A stretch of 64,000 nucleotides of DNA from Stictocephala bisonia (lineage: Eukaryota > Arthropoda > Insecta > Hemiptera > Membracidae), in assembly GCA_035578905.1 (NCBI GenBank), contig JAQJVL010002160.1, positions 53,679 to 117,678 on the forward strand. Reading direction: 5' to 3'. Below, one piece after another: positions 11,704-25,502 of the stretch. Position numbers and translations under genes: made by a program. Below the pieces are notes generated by a model, which was given only the letters and a program-made list of their open reading frames with translations, ran no database searches and was not told where the DNA came from. Positions within the stretch are counted from its first letter, which is position 1, and each line of letters opens with the position of its first letter.

Positions 11704-14700
11704 GGCCTTTGGTATGGAAGTAAAAATTAAACCAAATAGGCTTTATTTAGTACAATATGTTGTTCTCTTGATATTACAATATTGTAGATATTTATATTTA
11801 AATAAATGTTTATGGGTAAAAGACACAACAGACTTACTAGTAGAATGACTAATCATAAAATCTTGAAAATGATGTTTACATTCCTATATCTTAATTATAT
11901 TAATAAGTCAAATGTTTATCTCTATCTCTCATGATTACTTTTGGCCCTAAGAATTTACCCCTCTCGATATCTTGGATCTAAGTCTTTAAGTCATTATTTA
12001 GAATGTCTAGCGAGATCATACGTCATTGCTCTTAATCCCCTATAAAAATTAAAGTGTTCCTGATATACGTACATTAGTGCAATATTTGTTGGATCTATCT
12101 CTTATATAAATAAAGTATGTACACATAACACAATAATAATTTCAGTTTCTCATATGTATATCTAGTCCATATCTTATTCAATAATGTAGGTTCTAGGATA
12201 TAGACTAATGATTAAAATAGATACAAACTAATTTGAAAAGTGGTTTTGTCTTTATGCTTTTGTGGATTTACATTTGTGGTATAAAAATGTGAACTATAAT
12301 AGTTTAAACGAAAATACATTCATATTTCAGTAGAGTACTGACAGAAGTTAAATATTGTAGCCAAAAGCTTATGCTGACATACATTTAAAGTAACATGACC
12401 ACATTTTAAATAAGAGCAGCAACGTATTTTAATTTTAGTTAAAGTGAATAGTAAAATAGCTTTTTATTTGGAGATGTCTCAGTACTAATGTGGACTATTA
12501 TAGGTATTCCCAGAAATCTAAGAGTAGGACACGGTGTCAACCTCTAAAGAACACTTACCACAGTTCAGTTAGGTAAGTGACGAAAGGTAAACATTTAATT
12601 AGAGTAAATAAAATTGCAATACTTGTAAGGCCATAAATTATTTACATATTTTCCATTAAAAAATCATGCTTGAATACAAGAAAAAACTTTTGAGAGTTCA
12701 AAGTGTATTTTAAAACTGTCAACTAATATACTAATATATTTCTAGTTAACACGTGAATATTTTGATTACCAACGAGAAATGTCGTAGTACAACAATAATC
12801 ACCAAACGATCACAAATGATAGTTAAAGTTTACATTAGGTAAAAATAGTGACAATATTGTTTTACATGTATAAGTAAGTTTATAAAACATTACTACTTAA
12901 CAACTAAAAAATACGATTTATTTCCTTTGGAATAAAGTACTCAGCTTAGTGTGTTGAGTCAATGAATTAAACACGTTAGTATATATTTTATTATTAGCTT
13001 TTTGAAATTGATGTCAGATGTTTCATTTAACCTGAATGCCATGTTACATATACTTGTAAAGACATACAGTATTATAAATTTCACTAAATATTAATACACA
13101 AATCAGGCAAGGAGGCTGACATACACAACCAATTAACATTGTTAACCTCACTAAACATTATTTATATTACTCAACAAACTTGTTAGCCAGTGGAGTTTTC
13201 GAGTCAAAACCATCATGGCTGTCCAGTTCTCCAAAATTATGATTTACTCTTAAGGGTCTATTTAGATTAACTTACAAATCGCTATAAAAAGGGTTACTTC
13301 AATATATACCATATATCGGTAGGGTGGTAAGTGACTGAAGTTAATACTATTGCCCAAATCGTATGCTGACATCAATTCAAAATATATTGACCCCTCTTTT
13401 AAAATGAAATCACTGTAACTTTAAATAAATTTATCAAAGAGAGTAAAATATAATTTTATATAGTTCCTTAACATTATTTTTTATTATTATTTTATTTCCA
13501 AAACTAACTGTTTACAAGATATGGGCTTGTTACGTTTCAACCATTTATCAACGGGGCCATTTCAATACATTGTACATACTTAAAATAAATAGGTAAATAA
13601 TACATTTTTTGCACATTACGAGTAATATTTTAACATATTCATAAAATTGCACTGTGTTTGCAACAATATTCTAATTTAACAATAAATGTTTATTTATCTA
13701 AAGTCCATATTGTAATGGCCGAAGTAAAAGGAAAACATATTGTAATTTTTATCCAGGCAGACCATAAAAATCAATATTTTTAATTACTCTAAAATAAGCT
13801 AATCGTAAATATCCCTTTTAAATTTCAAAACATTTTTGATCCATACACAATATCTGTGCTTGTTCTCATCAACAAACATATCACTGATAAAAGAGGTGCT
13901 AATTGTTTTATTTATTAAAATCCTGTATATAACTGCAATTATTTATGACGTAACGTATGACGTAACGTAATTCTTAACTTTATTTCGCTTCTTTTGAAAT
14001 CATAAATTCCCTTGAACCAAAACCGTAACGGAAGATTTCCACATTCTAAAATTTTGGCATTTTATTATTATGTAACTCGTTTCTAATTATCTATTAAAAA
14101 AAAAAACAGAACTTATTTTACATAAAAAGAACGGTCCCATGTTGTTTGTTAGAACTTTATAATCAAGTGTCATTAGCAAATATACACATATTGACATTAT
14201 TCATTGTATAAGTTTTCCAAAGTCATTAAATGCTAAGTAGAACATCTGAGGGAATTTACAGGACATAAAATTATTAGTACACCTTTTCAAATTGTGATAT
14301 TTGAATAAACACATGCGATTATAATTATATACGTATTACAAATTCTATTAACGGTCTGTGTATTGTTTAGCATTAGTAGTCTATTTATGAGCGTAAGAAT
14401 TTTTATCTGTTATCATTATAATTTTGAACAATGCAATTGACTGAAACATCATTATTACCTCAAATATGTAATAAATATTCGTTTAAAACAAAAATAGTAA
14501 TGCTTCGATTTATTTTTAGCATAATAAACACTAGTCAAATACGATTTGAATTCAATTTTCGTATAGTGATTTCATTCACAGTTGAGATTACAAATTTCAC
14601 ATTTTCTGATGATCAACATAAAACATTAAAGACTGTACAGGCTTTTACAAATTAGTTAGTCAACGTTTGGTTTATTAACAAGGTTTAAGTATGAACTTTT

Positions 14701-15016
14701 TACCCTGACATTTAAGAATAATTTTATGATTTTTATTTTTTGAAATGAAATCTTACATTATGATGATTTTTAATTATGATATCGCTGATAAAATGCCAAT
14801 AAATTTTGTAATTCTTAGTTTAAATGTAAATAATACTATATGAATTGAATAGTGTCATAACTATTATAAATTAAAAATTGTCTTAAAAATAAAGTTTCTT
14901 TAAATCCCAACAGTTCATGCTCCTTTTAAATTTAATTAAAATTGTTTTAGTTTTTATGAGTTATATACGGACTCTATAAAATATATATATATATTTTTAT
15001 ATACCATTATTTTTTT
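11704..15016. other. Long AT-rich gene-free stretch
   Basis: About 3.3 kb of AT-rich sequence without a convincing reading frame. A 74-codon plus-strand frame at 14431-14655 has no recognisable motif and AT-driven composition. A tiny 12-bp duplication (tatgacgtaacg twice) lies near 13946. Nothing else supported. Confidence 0.55.
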
Positions 15017-15078
15017 AAGTTATGCCATTATAAATAATTTAGAACCTCAGAACTAAATTATTTATAATGGCATAACTT
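15017..15078. repeat. Perfect 25-bp inverted repeat with 12-nt loop
   Basis: The left arm at 15017-15041 starts aagttatgccatta and is the exact reverse complement of the right arm at 15054-15078, which ends atggcataactt. The loop is gaacctcagaac. In RNA this would be a 62-nt perfect hairpin. It may be a tiny fold-back or MITE remnant, a cruciform-forming site or a small hairpin RNA. The length is short for a typical animal microRNA precursor, and no expression evidence is available. Confidence 0.9.
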
Positions 15079-15800
15079 ATAAAATGTTGGTAAGTTCTGC
15101 AACGTTAGAAATAAATGTGGAATTCCCTGCGTGGTTATGAAATTATTGAAATATTAAGTGATTATTTACTTAAAGTCATATTGATTCCTAGGCTAAAAAG
15201 AAATGTAAAATTTATTTATAAAAACAGTATTTAACACTACTAGTACTTTAATTATTGATATGTAATGTACAAGAACTATAATTTAAATTGGTATTCCAGT
15301 AGTAACATCTATCTACTGGATCTACGGTATCAGGACGCTGGCGTGGAATAGTCTAAAGTAAAAATACTATGTTAAGTAATAGGTCCTTAATTATTAATAG
15401 TCAAAATAGATAATTAAATAGACAAATAACCTCTAAAATGCATTATGTTAGTAATTTATTTTCAACATTTAAGTAGTTTTAGTAGTTTTCAATATTTAAA
15501 TTATTACAGCACTTAACATATTTAAAACTATAAATCATACACTTACTTAATAAAACAGTACAATAGATAAGGATGTCCCCTCAGGTGGACAATGACAAAG
15601 TTCAGCACAATGTTCTTCAACAAACATAAACTCTGTTATGAGCTGTCCTCTCCACTGACGAATGATGTGTGTTGCTCCTGTCGAGGGATTGTATTTAATT
15701 ACATTACTTAAAACTCTCTAATATCAAGTTCCTCGTTTTGTCAGGTTATATTACAACATTGTATTAAACATTTTTATATTACTAAACACTCGAGAGTTTA
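15079..15800. other. AT-rich spacer, nothing recognised
   Basis: Non-coding, AT-rich. No supported feature before the 76-bp array. Confidence 0.55.
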
Positions 15801-16108
15801 AATCTCCACAAATTCCCTGCTGTTATAACGATGTAATGTAACTTAAATATTACCGGAATAGTTTGGTTACTATTTAAATCTCCACAAATTCCCTGCTGTT
15901 ATAACGATGTAATGTAACTTAAATATTACCGGAATAGTTTGGTTACTATTTAAATCTCCACAAATTCCCTGCTGTTATAACGATGTAATGTAACTTAAAT
16001 ATTACCGGAATAGTTTGGTTACTATTTTAATCTCCACAAATTCCCTGCTGTTATAACGATGTAATGTACCTTAAAATATTACCAGAATAGTTTGGTCACT
16101 ATTTAAAA
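15801..16108. repeat. 76-bp tandem repeat, four copies
   Basis: The word aatctccacaaattccctgc begins at 15801, 15877, 15953 and 16029, an exact 76-bp period. The first three copies are essentially identical. The fourth has several substitutions and an extra base (gtaccttaaaatattaccag). Confidence 0.95.
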
Positions 16109-16557
16109 ACTCCACATACCAATGGTTTAATGGGTTTAATGGCAGTAGTGGGCAAACGTTTAATGGGTATGTGATCTCTGCAAGGTGCACGTTAGGTTTA
16201 TGAAAAGTTTAAAGGGTAACCTTTGGGTAGTTGATAAGGTGGTCTTGTCAATTTACACATATGTGTGGTTGGGTAAGACAAAAATAGTTGGATATCTGAA
16301 GGAAATTTTTCCTTTAATTTAGAATACATTATTTATGAACTGAAAAACGCAAAACACAGAAAACTGTATGTAATTTTAAAAATAGTTTTAAAAATTTAAA
16401 AACAATCTGAATCAACCATTAGGCTCCCTGTACTAAAACTTAGTCATAGCAATCCAGACTCTAAGAAGGTTTAATTTAAATGTATGACTAAAAATCCCTT
16501 ATCACGATCATAAGGAATTCCCAGTCATAGGAAATTAGATGGAATCTGTTCAAAATA
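16109..16557. other. Spacer, nothing recognised
   Basis: AT-rich sequence with a weak repeat of the phrase gtttaatggg near 16124-16165. No gene supported. Confidence 0.5.
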
Positions 16558-16828
16558 ACCCACCCGCCCACCCATACACGTACGGTGGTATTGACCCACC
16601 CGCCCACCCATACACGTACAGTGGTATTGACCCACCCGCCCACTACTACACGTACAGTGGTATTGACCCACCCGCCCGCCCATACACGTACAGTGGTATT
16701 GACCCACCCGCCCACTACTACACATGCCACTGTACGTGTATGGGTGGTGGGTTGGTCAGTACCACTGTACGTGTATGGGTGGGTGGGTGGGTCAATACCA
16801 CTGTACGTGTATGGGTGGGTGGGTGGGA
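16558..16828. repeat. 36-bp C/G-rich minisatellite in head-to-head orientation (locus 1 of 3)
   Basis: Five units of a 36-bp repeat read as cacccgcccacccatacacg plus tacagtggtattgac on the plus strand from 16558 to about 16726. Three further units then follow in the reverse-complement orientation (actgtacgtgtatgggtggg) up to 16828. The array is therefore an inverted repeat centred near 16727. The right half contains two uninterrupted GGGTGGGTGGGTGGG tracts (16777-16791 and 16813-16827). The left half holds the equivalent C tracts, so the G-rich strand switches at the centre. Confidence 0.95.
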
Positions 16829-16945
16829 TAGTATAGTAGAATCACTTTACCTCCCGTAAATTAAATATACAGAGTCCCGTAAGTCAAGTGCCAAACTTCG
16901 GGAAATGGTTATATAGGTCAACATAAATAGAAATTTTAGAATAAT

Positions 16946-17707
16946 TGTTTTTCCAAAAACGCTTCATTTACCATTTATCCACCATTTTGTTTTTTAACAA
17001 AACAGTTTTTATCTCCGAGTTAGCTCAACCAATATTAATGAAACTCGCTATGCATGTTACAATTATAAAGCCCTATTTTATAAAAAAAGCTATCAATTGG
17101 AATGAAATAAAAATTTCAATATGGCGGTCATTTTATGATTTTAAACTGAAACTACGGAAAAACGGCAATAATACTAAAATTTACTAAAATGTTGGTTGTT
17201 AAGATAATTTTATTACCAATCTGATGGTATCATTAAAGTTATGATTGGATATAAAATAACCAAGACATATGGACATTTATATTTAGAGGCAGCAAAATGA
17301 TTAAAATAAAGAGCTTTTTTGTTGCATTTCAACACAAATGTCAATGTGTCTCGGTTAATTTGTGTTCGATCATAACTTGTTTGATTCTGACATATTGGTA
17401 GTAAAAATATCTTAAAAAAACATGTTTTTGGTAAATTTTAGTATTTTTTGCAGTTTTCCCGCAATTATAGTTTAACAATTTAAAACAACCACCATTTTGA
17501 AACTTTTAATTGGATCAAGTTGATTGTTTTTTTTGTACAATATGTCTTTATAATTGTAATATGAAGATCGATTGATCCAACTGGAGATAACAATTCTTTT
17601 GTTAAAAAAACAAAATGGTGGTTAGATAACCACCATTTTGTTTTTTTTAATTTAATTTTTTTTTTTTAATTTACCAGATGGTAAACGAAGCTTTTTGGAA
17701 AAAAAAT
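16946..17707. mobile_element. Palindromic (fold-back) MITE-like element, about 750 bp
   Basis: The sequence from ttccaaaaacgcttcattta (16951) inward is matched, imperfectly but along its whole length, by the reverse complement of the sequence ending cgaagctttttggaa (17700). Matching landmarks in both arms include ccaccattttgtttttt, gttacaattataaag and aaatttac-aaaa. The arms are about 320-370 bp and meet around 17290-17330. A further perfect 20-bp hairpin with a 4-nt loop is nested in the right arm (17604-17623 and 17628-17647). Non-autonomous DNA transposons often have this form. No transposase frame is present and no clear target-site duplication was found, so the superfamily is not assigned. 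Confidence 0.75.
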
Positions 17708-20512
17708 TATATAATAGTGAAAACACAACATTGATGATTTTAAAAATTTAAATCTGGTGATGTATGATTTATATCAATAAGAGTATATCTAAAAATGGCA
17801 ACAAATGATTTATCATCTAATCGGGCATACCTTCCCATGTTACATTCTTAAATTATGATAATTTGTTATATTAACGTACTTTATCAGAGGTAGACTCATC
17901 CCAACTGTTAGAAGACTCAATACCACTGTTTTTGCATTTTCTTTTCTTTTTCGGTGGTTCACCTTACTCACCTGACGATGATGTAGATGGTTTCGGGAGA
18001 TAACCCAGACATTCGAATTCTTCATCAGCTGTATCTGCGATGTCCACTTGCACGTATTTTGAGTTTTCCTCCATGTCCAGAAGGCTGTATCTAAATGGAA
18101 ATACGTCCATTACTTTCTTGAAATACGAAATACAAAAAAAGACTGCAGGTGTGAGTGAAGCCTATCTCGATTTGCAAAACCGACGGCTGCCTACTCGCCG
18201 AGATGGACCACCCACTCCTCAAACCAAAAATGTATAGAAGCTCGTTGCAAATAAAGAGTTACAGGATCCCACCATATTTTGTATGGAATGCTGCAAAGTA
18301 AGAAGGCATATTTAACAATTAGTTATGCATGTACAAATATTTTAAATTATATATACGAACTTATTTATATACGATTAATTATATATACGAACTTGTCTCG
18401 TACATACAAAAACAAATTAACAATATCTAAAATAGTTCTTCATGTTTTTATAAGATTTTTAAATTATATTTGAGCTCAAATTAACACTTTAACTTTAAAA
18501 AAACGTAACCCGATTGATTAAAGGTGATATTAAAGACGTACGGTATGATGATAGTTCAGTCAGTTTTATTTTGTTACGGAAGAAAGTAATTCGGCCGGCA
18601 GGAGCCCAAGTCACTTGGGACACTAAAAACAATCTCCTGTGTCTTTCCGTTACTTTGATACACTTTCGAGGTAACGCTTTACTAACCGAGGCCAGTTCCC
18701 TTTGGGAGATGAAAACTTGTTTATATCTCAGATATAAATGAAAGTGTATTGTTTGTTTTTCAAGCCACTATATATAAATATATATATGTATATATCTTTT
18801 TTTACGACAGAAAAGCAGTTTGAAAATTGCTTCGACCTGTTAATAAACTATTTTTCATTGTTTATGTAAAAAACTACATTTTAAATAACGATAATGTTTG
18901 TTTACATATTACTAACTATAATACTACTATCATAAATTATAGTATTGTTTTATATTTTAGTTTCGGATTTATAATTAGTTTAACGAAATTATTGAAGTTA
19001 AAATAATTTCAAATTAAAACAGTATGGTTAGTTTAGTAATCAGTCCATTATTTATATTTATTTACAAGATAATATGTTCATTTAAAAAAATGCAGTTTAA
19101 TTGTATATAATTTACTTACTTTTTGTACACAAGTATACAAAATAATACGTAAAATGTTGGATCGAGTTGGCACTGGGTTTACATATTTTATTTTCTTACT
19201 ATATTAATTTTGTTCTATATACTATGGATGAAAATGTTTATGAATTCTTTATGAAAAATAAAATCATGGTATATATGTCCTAATGGTTTTAATGATTGTG
19301 ATTGTTCTCACGTGATTTTAGTTTTATGTTAATATTAAAGAACAGTACTTCTAAAAAGTCTTTAAGTAAAAAAAAAAAAAAAAAAATGTAAACTAGTTTA
19401 CATAGTGTAATAATGTTTATAAAAGCTCTTCTTGTATCATGTTCACTTATAATAATCATAATTTTCCTAGTCTCTGCAGATTATACGTGATGGTTAATAA
19501 ACAAAAATAGCGTTCAGAAACGAATACAAATATAATCGTAGTTCCATTGAACATTTGTACTTTCAAGAGTAGTTTGTAAATCAGATGTACAAAAACCAGG
19601 AAATTATTACTAAATGACGATAAATCTATTTTAACTGGGAATTTACTCTCTTAATTTTTCCAATAATATATTTTACACATAAAATTAAGTTCCCATTTGT
19701 TATTTTATGTATATTATTGTATTACTATAAGTTTATACTAAATTTGCCTGTTTAAAAACCGTTTATAAAGGCTGACTAATGTATTTATTTTACTATAAAT
19801 AAATTGAAGTGGTCCCTAAAAGAGTGGGACCAAGAAAGAGGTTTCCCAAGCATCATAGTCACTATCCTTTTATTTAAACACAAAATAAACATAACATATT
19901 TTAAATACTGTACTTCAAAATAAGTTAGGCTTATTTTATTTCTTAAGCTTACTTAAAAGAAACTAGATTGAAGAAATTAAGAAGATTTGATAGATAATCA
20001 CATTTTTTTAAAGTGTTCTCTACAAACAATTTTTGAAAATTACTGCAATTCGTTTGCAGTTTTACACTTGAAGTTAATCGGAAATATTCTAAACTTAAAG
20101 GTATAACTAGAAATACTGACAGTCAGTAGGTTATACAAACTAAGATAAGCTAAATAAAACGTTCTAATTTCAAAAGAGCATTTATTAGATTACAATATGA
20201 TGGCTTGAAATTTATCTGCTATTGGCTGAGCTCTAATTCAATTAGTCCTTCAAACTTACTTTATCGTCAATTTAAATTCATTTAAGTGGTTTTAAGGCTC
20301 TCATTTATTCTTTTTTATATTTTTAGATTTTAAAAACAAAGGACAAAATACATACCATTGATACACGGTGATAATAACTGTAATATCCACACATGTACTA
20401 GTAGTGTACTGGCCTTTGTCTAATCCAACAGTAATAGGGTTATTGTTTAACATGTCCTTATAACATTAACTAATAAAACAGAGTTATCCACATACATCGT
20501 CAAATAGTTCAT
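17708..20512. other. AT-rich stretch with one dispersed repeat fragment
   Basis: Several open frames of 61-75 codons occur but none carries a recognisable motif. A poly-A run lies near 19370-19386. The only supported item is the C-family repeat fragment near 18605. Nothing else is seen. Confidence 0.5.
18605..18655 (-). repeat. Inverted partial copy of dispersed repeat C
   Basis: The phrase gtcacttgggacactaaaaa followed by caatctcctgtgtctttc is close to the reverse complement of part of the two C-family blocks at 32912 and 37600. It shows that block C is a dispersed repeat and not unique sequence. Its outer limits are unclear. Confidence 0.65.
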
Positions 20513-22236
20513 ATTGTGCTTTACTCCATTCACCGAAGTGCTCACGCCTACATCGGCCACTAACCTTAGTTTCGTAATGTTATATTACTATCCGCATAAC
20601 TTTACTTCATTCACCGAAGTGCTCACGCCTACATCGGCCACTAACCATAGAGTCGTAATGTTACATTACTATCCCATATCTTTACTCCATTCACCGCAGT
20701 GCTCACGCCTACATCGGCCAATAACCTTAGTGTCGTAATGTTATATTACTATCCCCATAACTTTACTCCATTCACCGCAGTGCTCACGCCTACATCGGCC
20801 ACTAACCTTAGTGTCGTAATGTTACATTACTATCCCCATAACTTTACTCCATTCACCGCAGTGCTCACGCCTACATCGGCCACTAACCTTAGTGTCGTAA
20901 TGTTATATTACTATCCCCATAACTTTACTCCATTCACCGCAGTGCTCACGCCTACATCGGCCACTAACCTTAGTGTCGTAATGTTATATTACTATCCCCA
21001 TAACTTTACTCCATTCACCGCAGTGCTCACGCCTACATCGGCCACTAACCTTAGTGTCGTAATGTTATATTACTATCCCCATAACTTTACTCCATTCACC
21101 GCAGTGCTCACGCCTACATCGGCCACTAACCTTAGTGTCGTAATGTTATATTACTATCCCCATAACTTTACTCCATTCACCGCAGTGCTCACGCATAGAT
21201 CGGCCACTAACCTTAGTGTCGTAATGTTATATTACTATCCCATAACTTTACTCCATTCAACGCAGTGCTCACGCCTACATCGGCCACTAACCTTAGTGTC
21301 GTAATGTTATATTACTATCCCCATAACTTTACTCCATTCACCGCAGTGCTCACGCCTACATCGGCCACTACTCTTAGTGTCGTAATGTTATATTACTATC
21401 CCCATAACTTTACTCCATTCACCGCAGTGCTCACGCCTACATCGGCCACTAACCTTAGTGTCGTAATGTTATATTACTATCCTTATAACTTTACTCCATT
21501 CACCGCAGTGCTCACGCCTACATCGGCCACTAACCTTAGTGTCGTAATGTTATATTACTATCCTTATAACTTTACTCCATTCACCGCAGTGCTCACGCCT
21601 ACATCGGCCAATAACCTTAGTGTCGTAATGTTATATTACTATCCTTATAACTTTACTCCATTCACTGCAGTGCTTACGCCTACATCGGCCACTAACCTTA
21701 TTGTCGTAATGTTATATTACTATCCCCATGACTTTACTCCATTCATCGCAGTGCTCACGCCTAGATCGGCCACTAACCTTAGTGTCGTAATGTTATATTA
21801 CTATCCTTATAACTTTACTCCATTCACCGCAGTGCTCACGCCTACATCGGCCACTAACCTTATTGTCGTAATGTTATATTACTATCCCCATAACTTTACT
21901 CCATTCATCGCAGTGCTCATGCCTACATCGGCCACTAACCTTAGTGTCGTAATGTTATATTACTATCCCATAACTTTACTCCATTCACCGCAGTGCTCAC
22001 GCCTACATCTGCTACTAACCTTAGTGTCGTAATGTTATATTACTATCCCATAACTTTACTCCATTCACCGCAGTGCTCACGCCTACATCGGCTACTAACC
22101 TTAGTGTCGTAATGTTATATTACTATCCCCATAACTTTACTCCATTCACCGCAGTGCTCACGCCTACATCGGCCACTTAGCTTAGTGTTGTAATGTTATA
22201 TTACTATCCCATAACTTTACTCCATTCACCGAAGTA
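20513..22236. repeat. 81-bp tandem array, about 21 copies
   Basis: The unit containing actccattcaccgcagtgct and ggccactaaccttagtgtcg recurs every 81 bp. Variants with ccata instead of cccata are one base shorter and break the plus-strand frame that otherwise runs for up to 255 codons (21265-22032) with a 27-residue repeat. Sub-variants (ccttataac, gaagtgctc, attgtcgtaatg) cluster in neighbouring units, as expected from local duplication. Interpreted as satellite DNA. Confidence 0.95.
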
Positions 22237-25200
22237 TCATAATGATTACGTATATGGTTAAGAGTTCATAAAGGACGCATAGACAAAAACAAATAAACAT
22301 GCATTAACTCTTTATATTTTTATAGTGGAAACAAAGCTTCAACTCAATTAGACATTATTACTCCCTTTAAGATTAAGAAAAACCTATAACCTTCTCAATA
22401 TTATTAACATAAATATTTCTTTGCATTCCAACAGCTGATAACATTTCTTTGTTATTATTTACATTCAAACGGCTCTTACTTTCATACTAATTTTAGTTAT
22501 TGTCTACAGTATGTTATTCTTATAGCCGAAAACATGGAAACACTCCTGTGGCCCTCAGGGCAAAAAGGAAATTGATGAATGAAGATCTTATAGAAAAACT
22601 ATGAATACAACCTCAACCTTAACTTAATCGTTAAAACTGATCAAGAAATAAAATAGGAATTGCGTTAAAAAAATAAGAAAGAGCAAAGAAAATTAAAACG
22701 TCTTTCCGTTTTATATATAAGGATATACCTTTTTGTGAAATACGTATTATTGTATTCATAAGTGTAGTGTAAAAATCCACCCATGTACATACGTAATACA
22801 TAGGACGTATACGTAGACGTTAACTCGACCAAGTGTTCGGAACTAGTGGCATAGTTAGACTCATCATTAGAATCAAGTACGACGATTCACCTAATGATGT
22901 TTTTATTTATTACTTTAAAATTTATTTAAATGTACGTATGTAGTAATTATTTATCAGTTTAAGCCAACAACACATTTCACCAGCCTCTACACGACACCAC
23001 CGGGCCGTAACTACCACGTCTAGGGAAGTTTAATTAAGGCCCACAGCTCAACGACAGAGACACCGTTGCTGTTTATTTATTGTGTTATTAAAAACGCTTG
23101 TTAAGTCCGCTTGGAACTTAGTTTATCTTCTCTGATTTAATTTGTGTAGTAAAATACCATGAGCAAATTGTTTCAAATCATTTAATTACTTTATATGAAA
23201 CACACACGCTCAAACATGGTGGCTCATGAATGCAATGATAAATCAAATTCCATTTTAGAACAAATCTGCTGTAAGCTCCAAGAATATTATTGGTCGTTTT
23301 ATATGTTCATTTGTGCTTTCATTATTAGTTGGCGTTGAAAAGGATTTAAAAAATCCATTTTTAAATCATTTTCCATGTTTTTTTTTCATTTTCCAATTTT
23401 TCACTATAATGTCCATGTTTTAAAGTCACATTATAGGCTAAGTCTGCTGCCATTAATGCCGGATGGCCGATTTGAGCACATATAATAACAAAATTAAATA
23501 TTTTAATAGCTTTCAATATAAGTAAAAATGTATTATATCAGTCTACACTTAGAAACAAAGCCTTTGAAAAAAAATTGTGGTAAACGTTGTATCTAATATA
23601 CCCTTGGATAAAATATATTTTTGCGTAGGGAGATCAATGTAATAAAAGCACACACGATAAAAAAAGTATTTTTGTCGTTACTATTTTGTAAAAATTTACT
23701 TTTCCAGGTAATGCAACGTAAATTACGTTTGTTCTGGTGAACTTATCGTCGTTTCTTTATTACTATACAGGGTGGTGTTTACTGCTGCCACCCCTTGTTT
23801 TTCTTCATTTTGAGTAAAAAAAGAATATTTAACTATGTCCAATATAATACATATAAAAACACTTTTTTTGTGACATTGAAGACTTTGGGAGTCATTTGAG
23901 GTCCAAGATGTAGAAGTCAACTTTAAAAGTCTTACTATATGCAACATATCGTTTAACATTGTCTTTCCGCCTGAATACAATGGTGCAATCAACACTAAAA
24001 AGGGTTGTACCGTTATCGAGATACTTGCAGAAGGCAACTAGGATGTTTTTATCAACATTCATGGCATCTATATACCATCTTATTTTAAGCGGTGCAATAA
24101 AGATATAATTACTTTTTTTAAATAATTTATTAATATTTAAATATTGAAACTACTAACCTACATAAGCCACTAAACGGTAAGCCCATGGAGTGCAGGTTTT
24201 TAAAATTGAAATGTATTAATTATCTGTTTTATTATTTATTTATTAAAGTGATATTCAAAAAGGTGCCTTACCTAAAGTAAGTGTTTTCATCCTCCATCCA
24301 CTTCCTGGTAGTAATGTAATCTGTTCAAAGATTCAGCACGGACATTAAGTAGGATGTTTACTGTGATATTGCCGCAAGCGACTGTAATTTAGCTCTTGTT
24401 GTCATCTAAGTTCTGTAGCCGAGAGAGAGAGAATCATATATTCGATAAATAATGTACGGATTAAATTCATTACATCAGTGTGGGCTAAACAGATCAAAAC
24501 GAGTAGTTTATAGGAACACGTGTAAAATCTTTGTATAAAAGTTGTCAAAGACTTGTATAATTTTATATTTATTTAGTTGAAGTTCTTATGTGATCTATGC
24601 TATTTATATTGCTGGGTTTAAAATGTATTAATATTTCAGGTGTCATGTGAATATAAATAAGATTTTTTTTTTTATCAAGTTCAATAATGTTTAATGTTTA
24701 ACAATCAGTGACTTATGAACTATAAGTGATGAAAGAGACATAATATTTAACTTGATAAATAATGGCTTGAAAAGAGTGGTCTTCCTTTCTTATCATATTA
24801 TTAATATTTTTAATTTTTTTCAATAGAAACAAATTTATATGTTAGACGAATGACCCTATAAATGTGAAATTAGTTATCCAGAACATCGTCAGTGGTAGTT
24901 TTGTAATTTTTTAAACATTACATTTCTTTATCAATGTTTTCAAAAGATCGTGAATATGACTTTGTAAGTCCAAAGCAATTTTGAGTATGAATCATAAACA
25001 TTTCAACGGTTTTTGTATATAGTAATAGTTTTGGTTTATTTGAACTATTATTTCTAGTTATTGAATGTTTGTCCTATTGAGACAGAGTTTGTTAGCAATG
25101 CACTATTGTTATACTTTATTTGTTACAGAAGAGTGTTCAGCATACAAAAAGTATTCAATATTTTTAGGTATCACAATTTCAGCAGTATCATTAAACATAT

Positions 25201-25502
25201 ACGACTCGTTTATGTTTAAAATTAAAAGTCCTGCAGAAGAGCCTTGAAGAATTTCAAACTTAAAAATATTAATTAATACTCAATTACGCATTTTTAATTA
25301 TTTACTAGTAGATGTACGAGTATATAAGAGTACTTTAAAAATCTACAATATAAACAAGAAATTATTCTATAAAATGATTTTGTTATCGAATTATATAATA
25401 ACTTATAGCATAAATGAAGATACGAATCAAATTTGAAACTTCATTTTTAAATATAACTATTAATTTAAAAACGTTTGATAGTGGTAATAATATATGCATT
25501 AC
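22237..25502. other. Long AT-rich gene-free stretch
   Basis: About 3.3 kb. A 104-codon minus-strand frame at 23723-24037 has no recognised domain and atypical composition. The surrounding sequence near 23760-24030 is somewhat less AT-rich and could be an old repeat. A moderately GC-rich patch lies at 22970-23070 (accaccgggccgtaactacc). Nothing can be named. Confidence 0.5.

Noticed and set aside
20514..22032. Open frames of 74-255 codons with a 27-residue repeat
   Set aside because: One-base-shorter units break the frame repeatedly, and no start context or homologue is apparent.
23723..24037. 104-codon minus-strand frame
   Set aside because: No recognisable domain and no intact surrounding gene structure. 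It is possibly part of an old unidentified repeat, but that cannot be supported from sequence alone.
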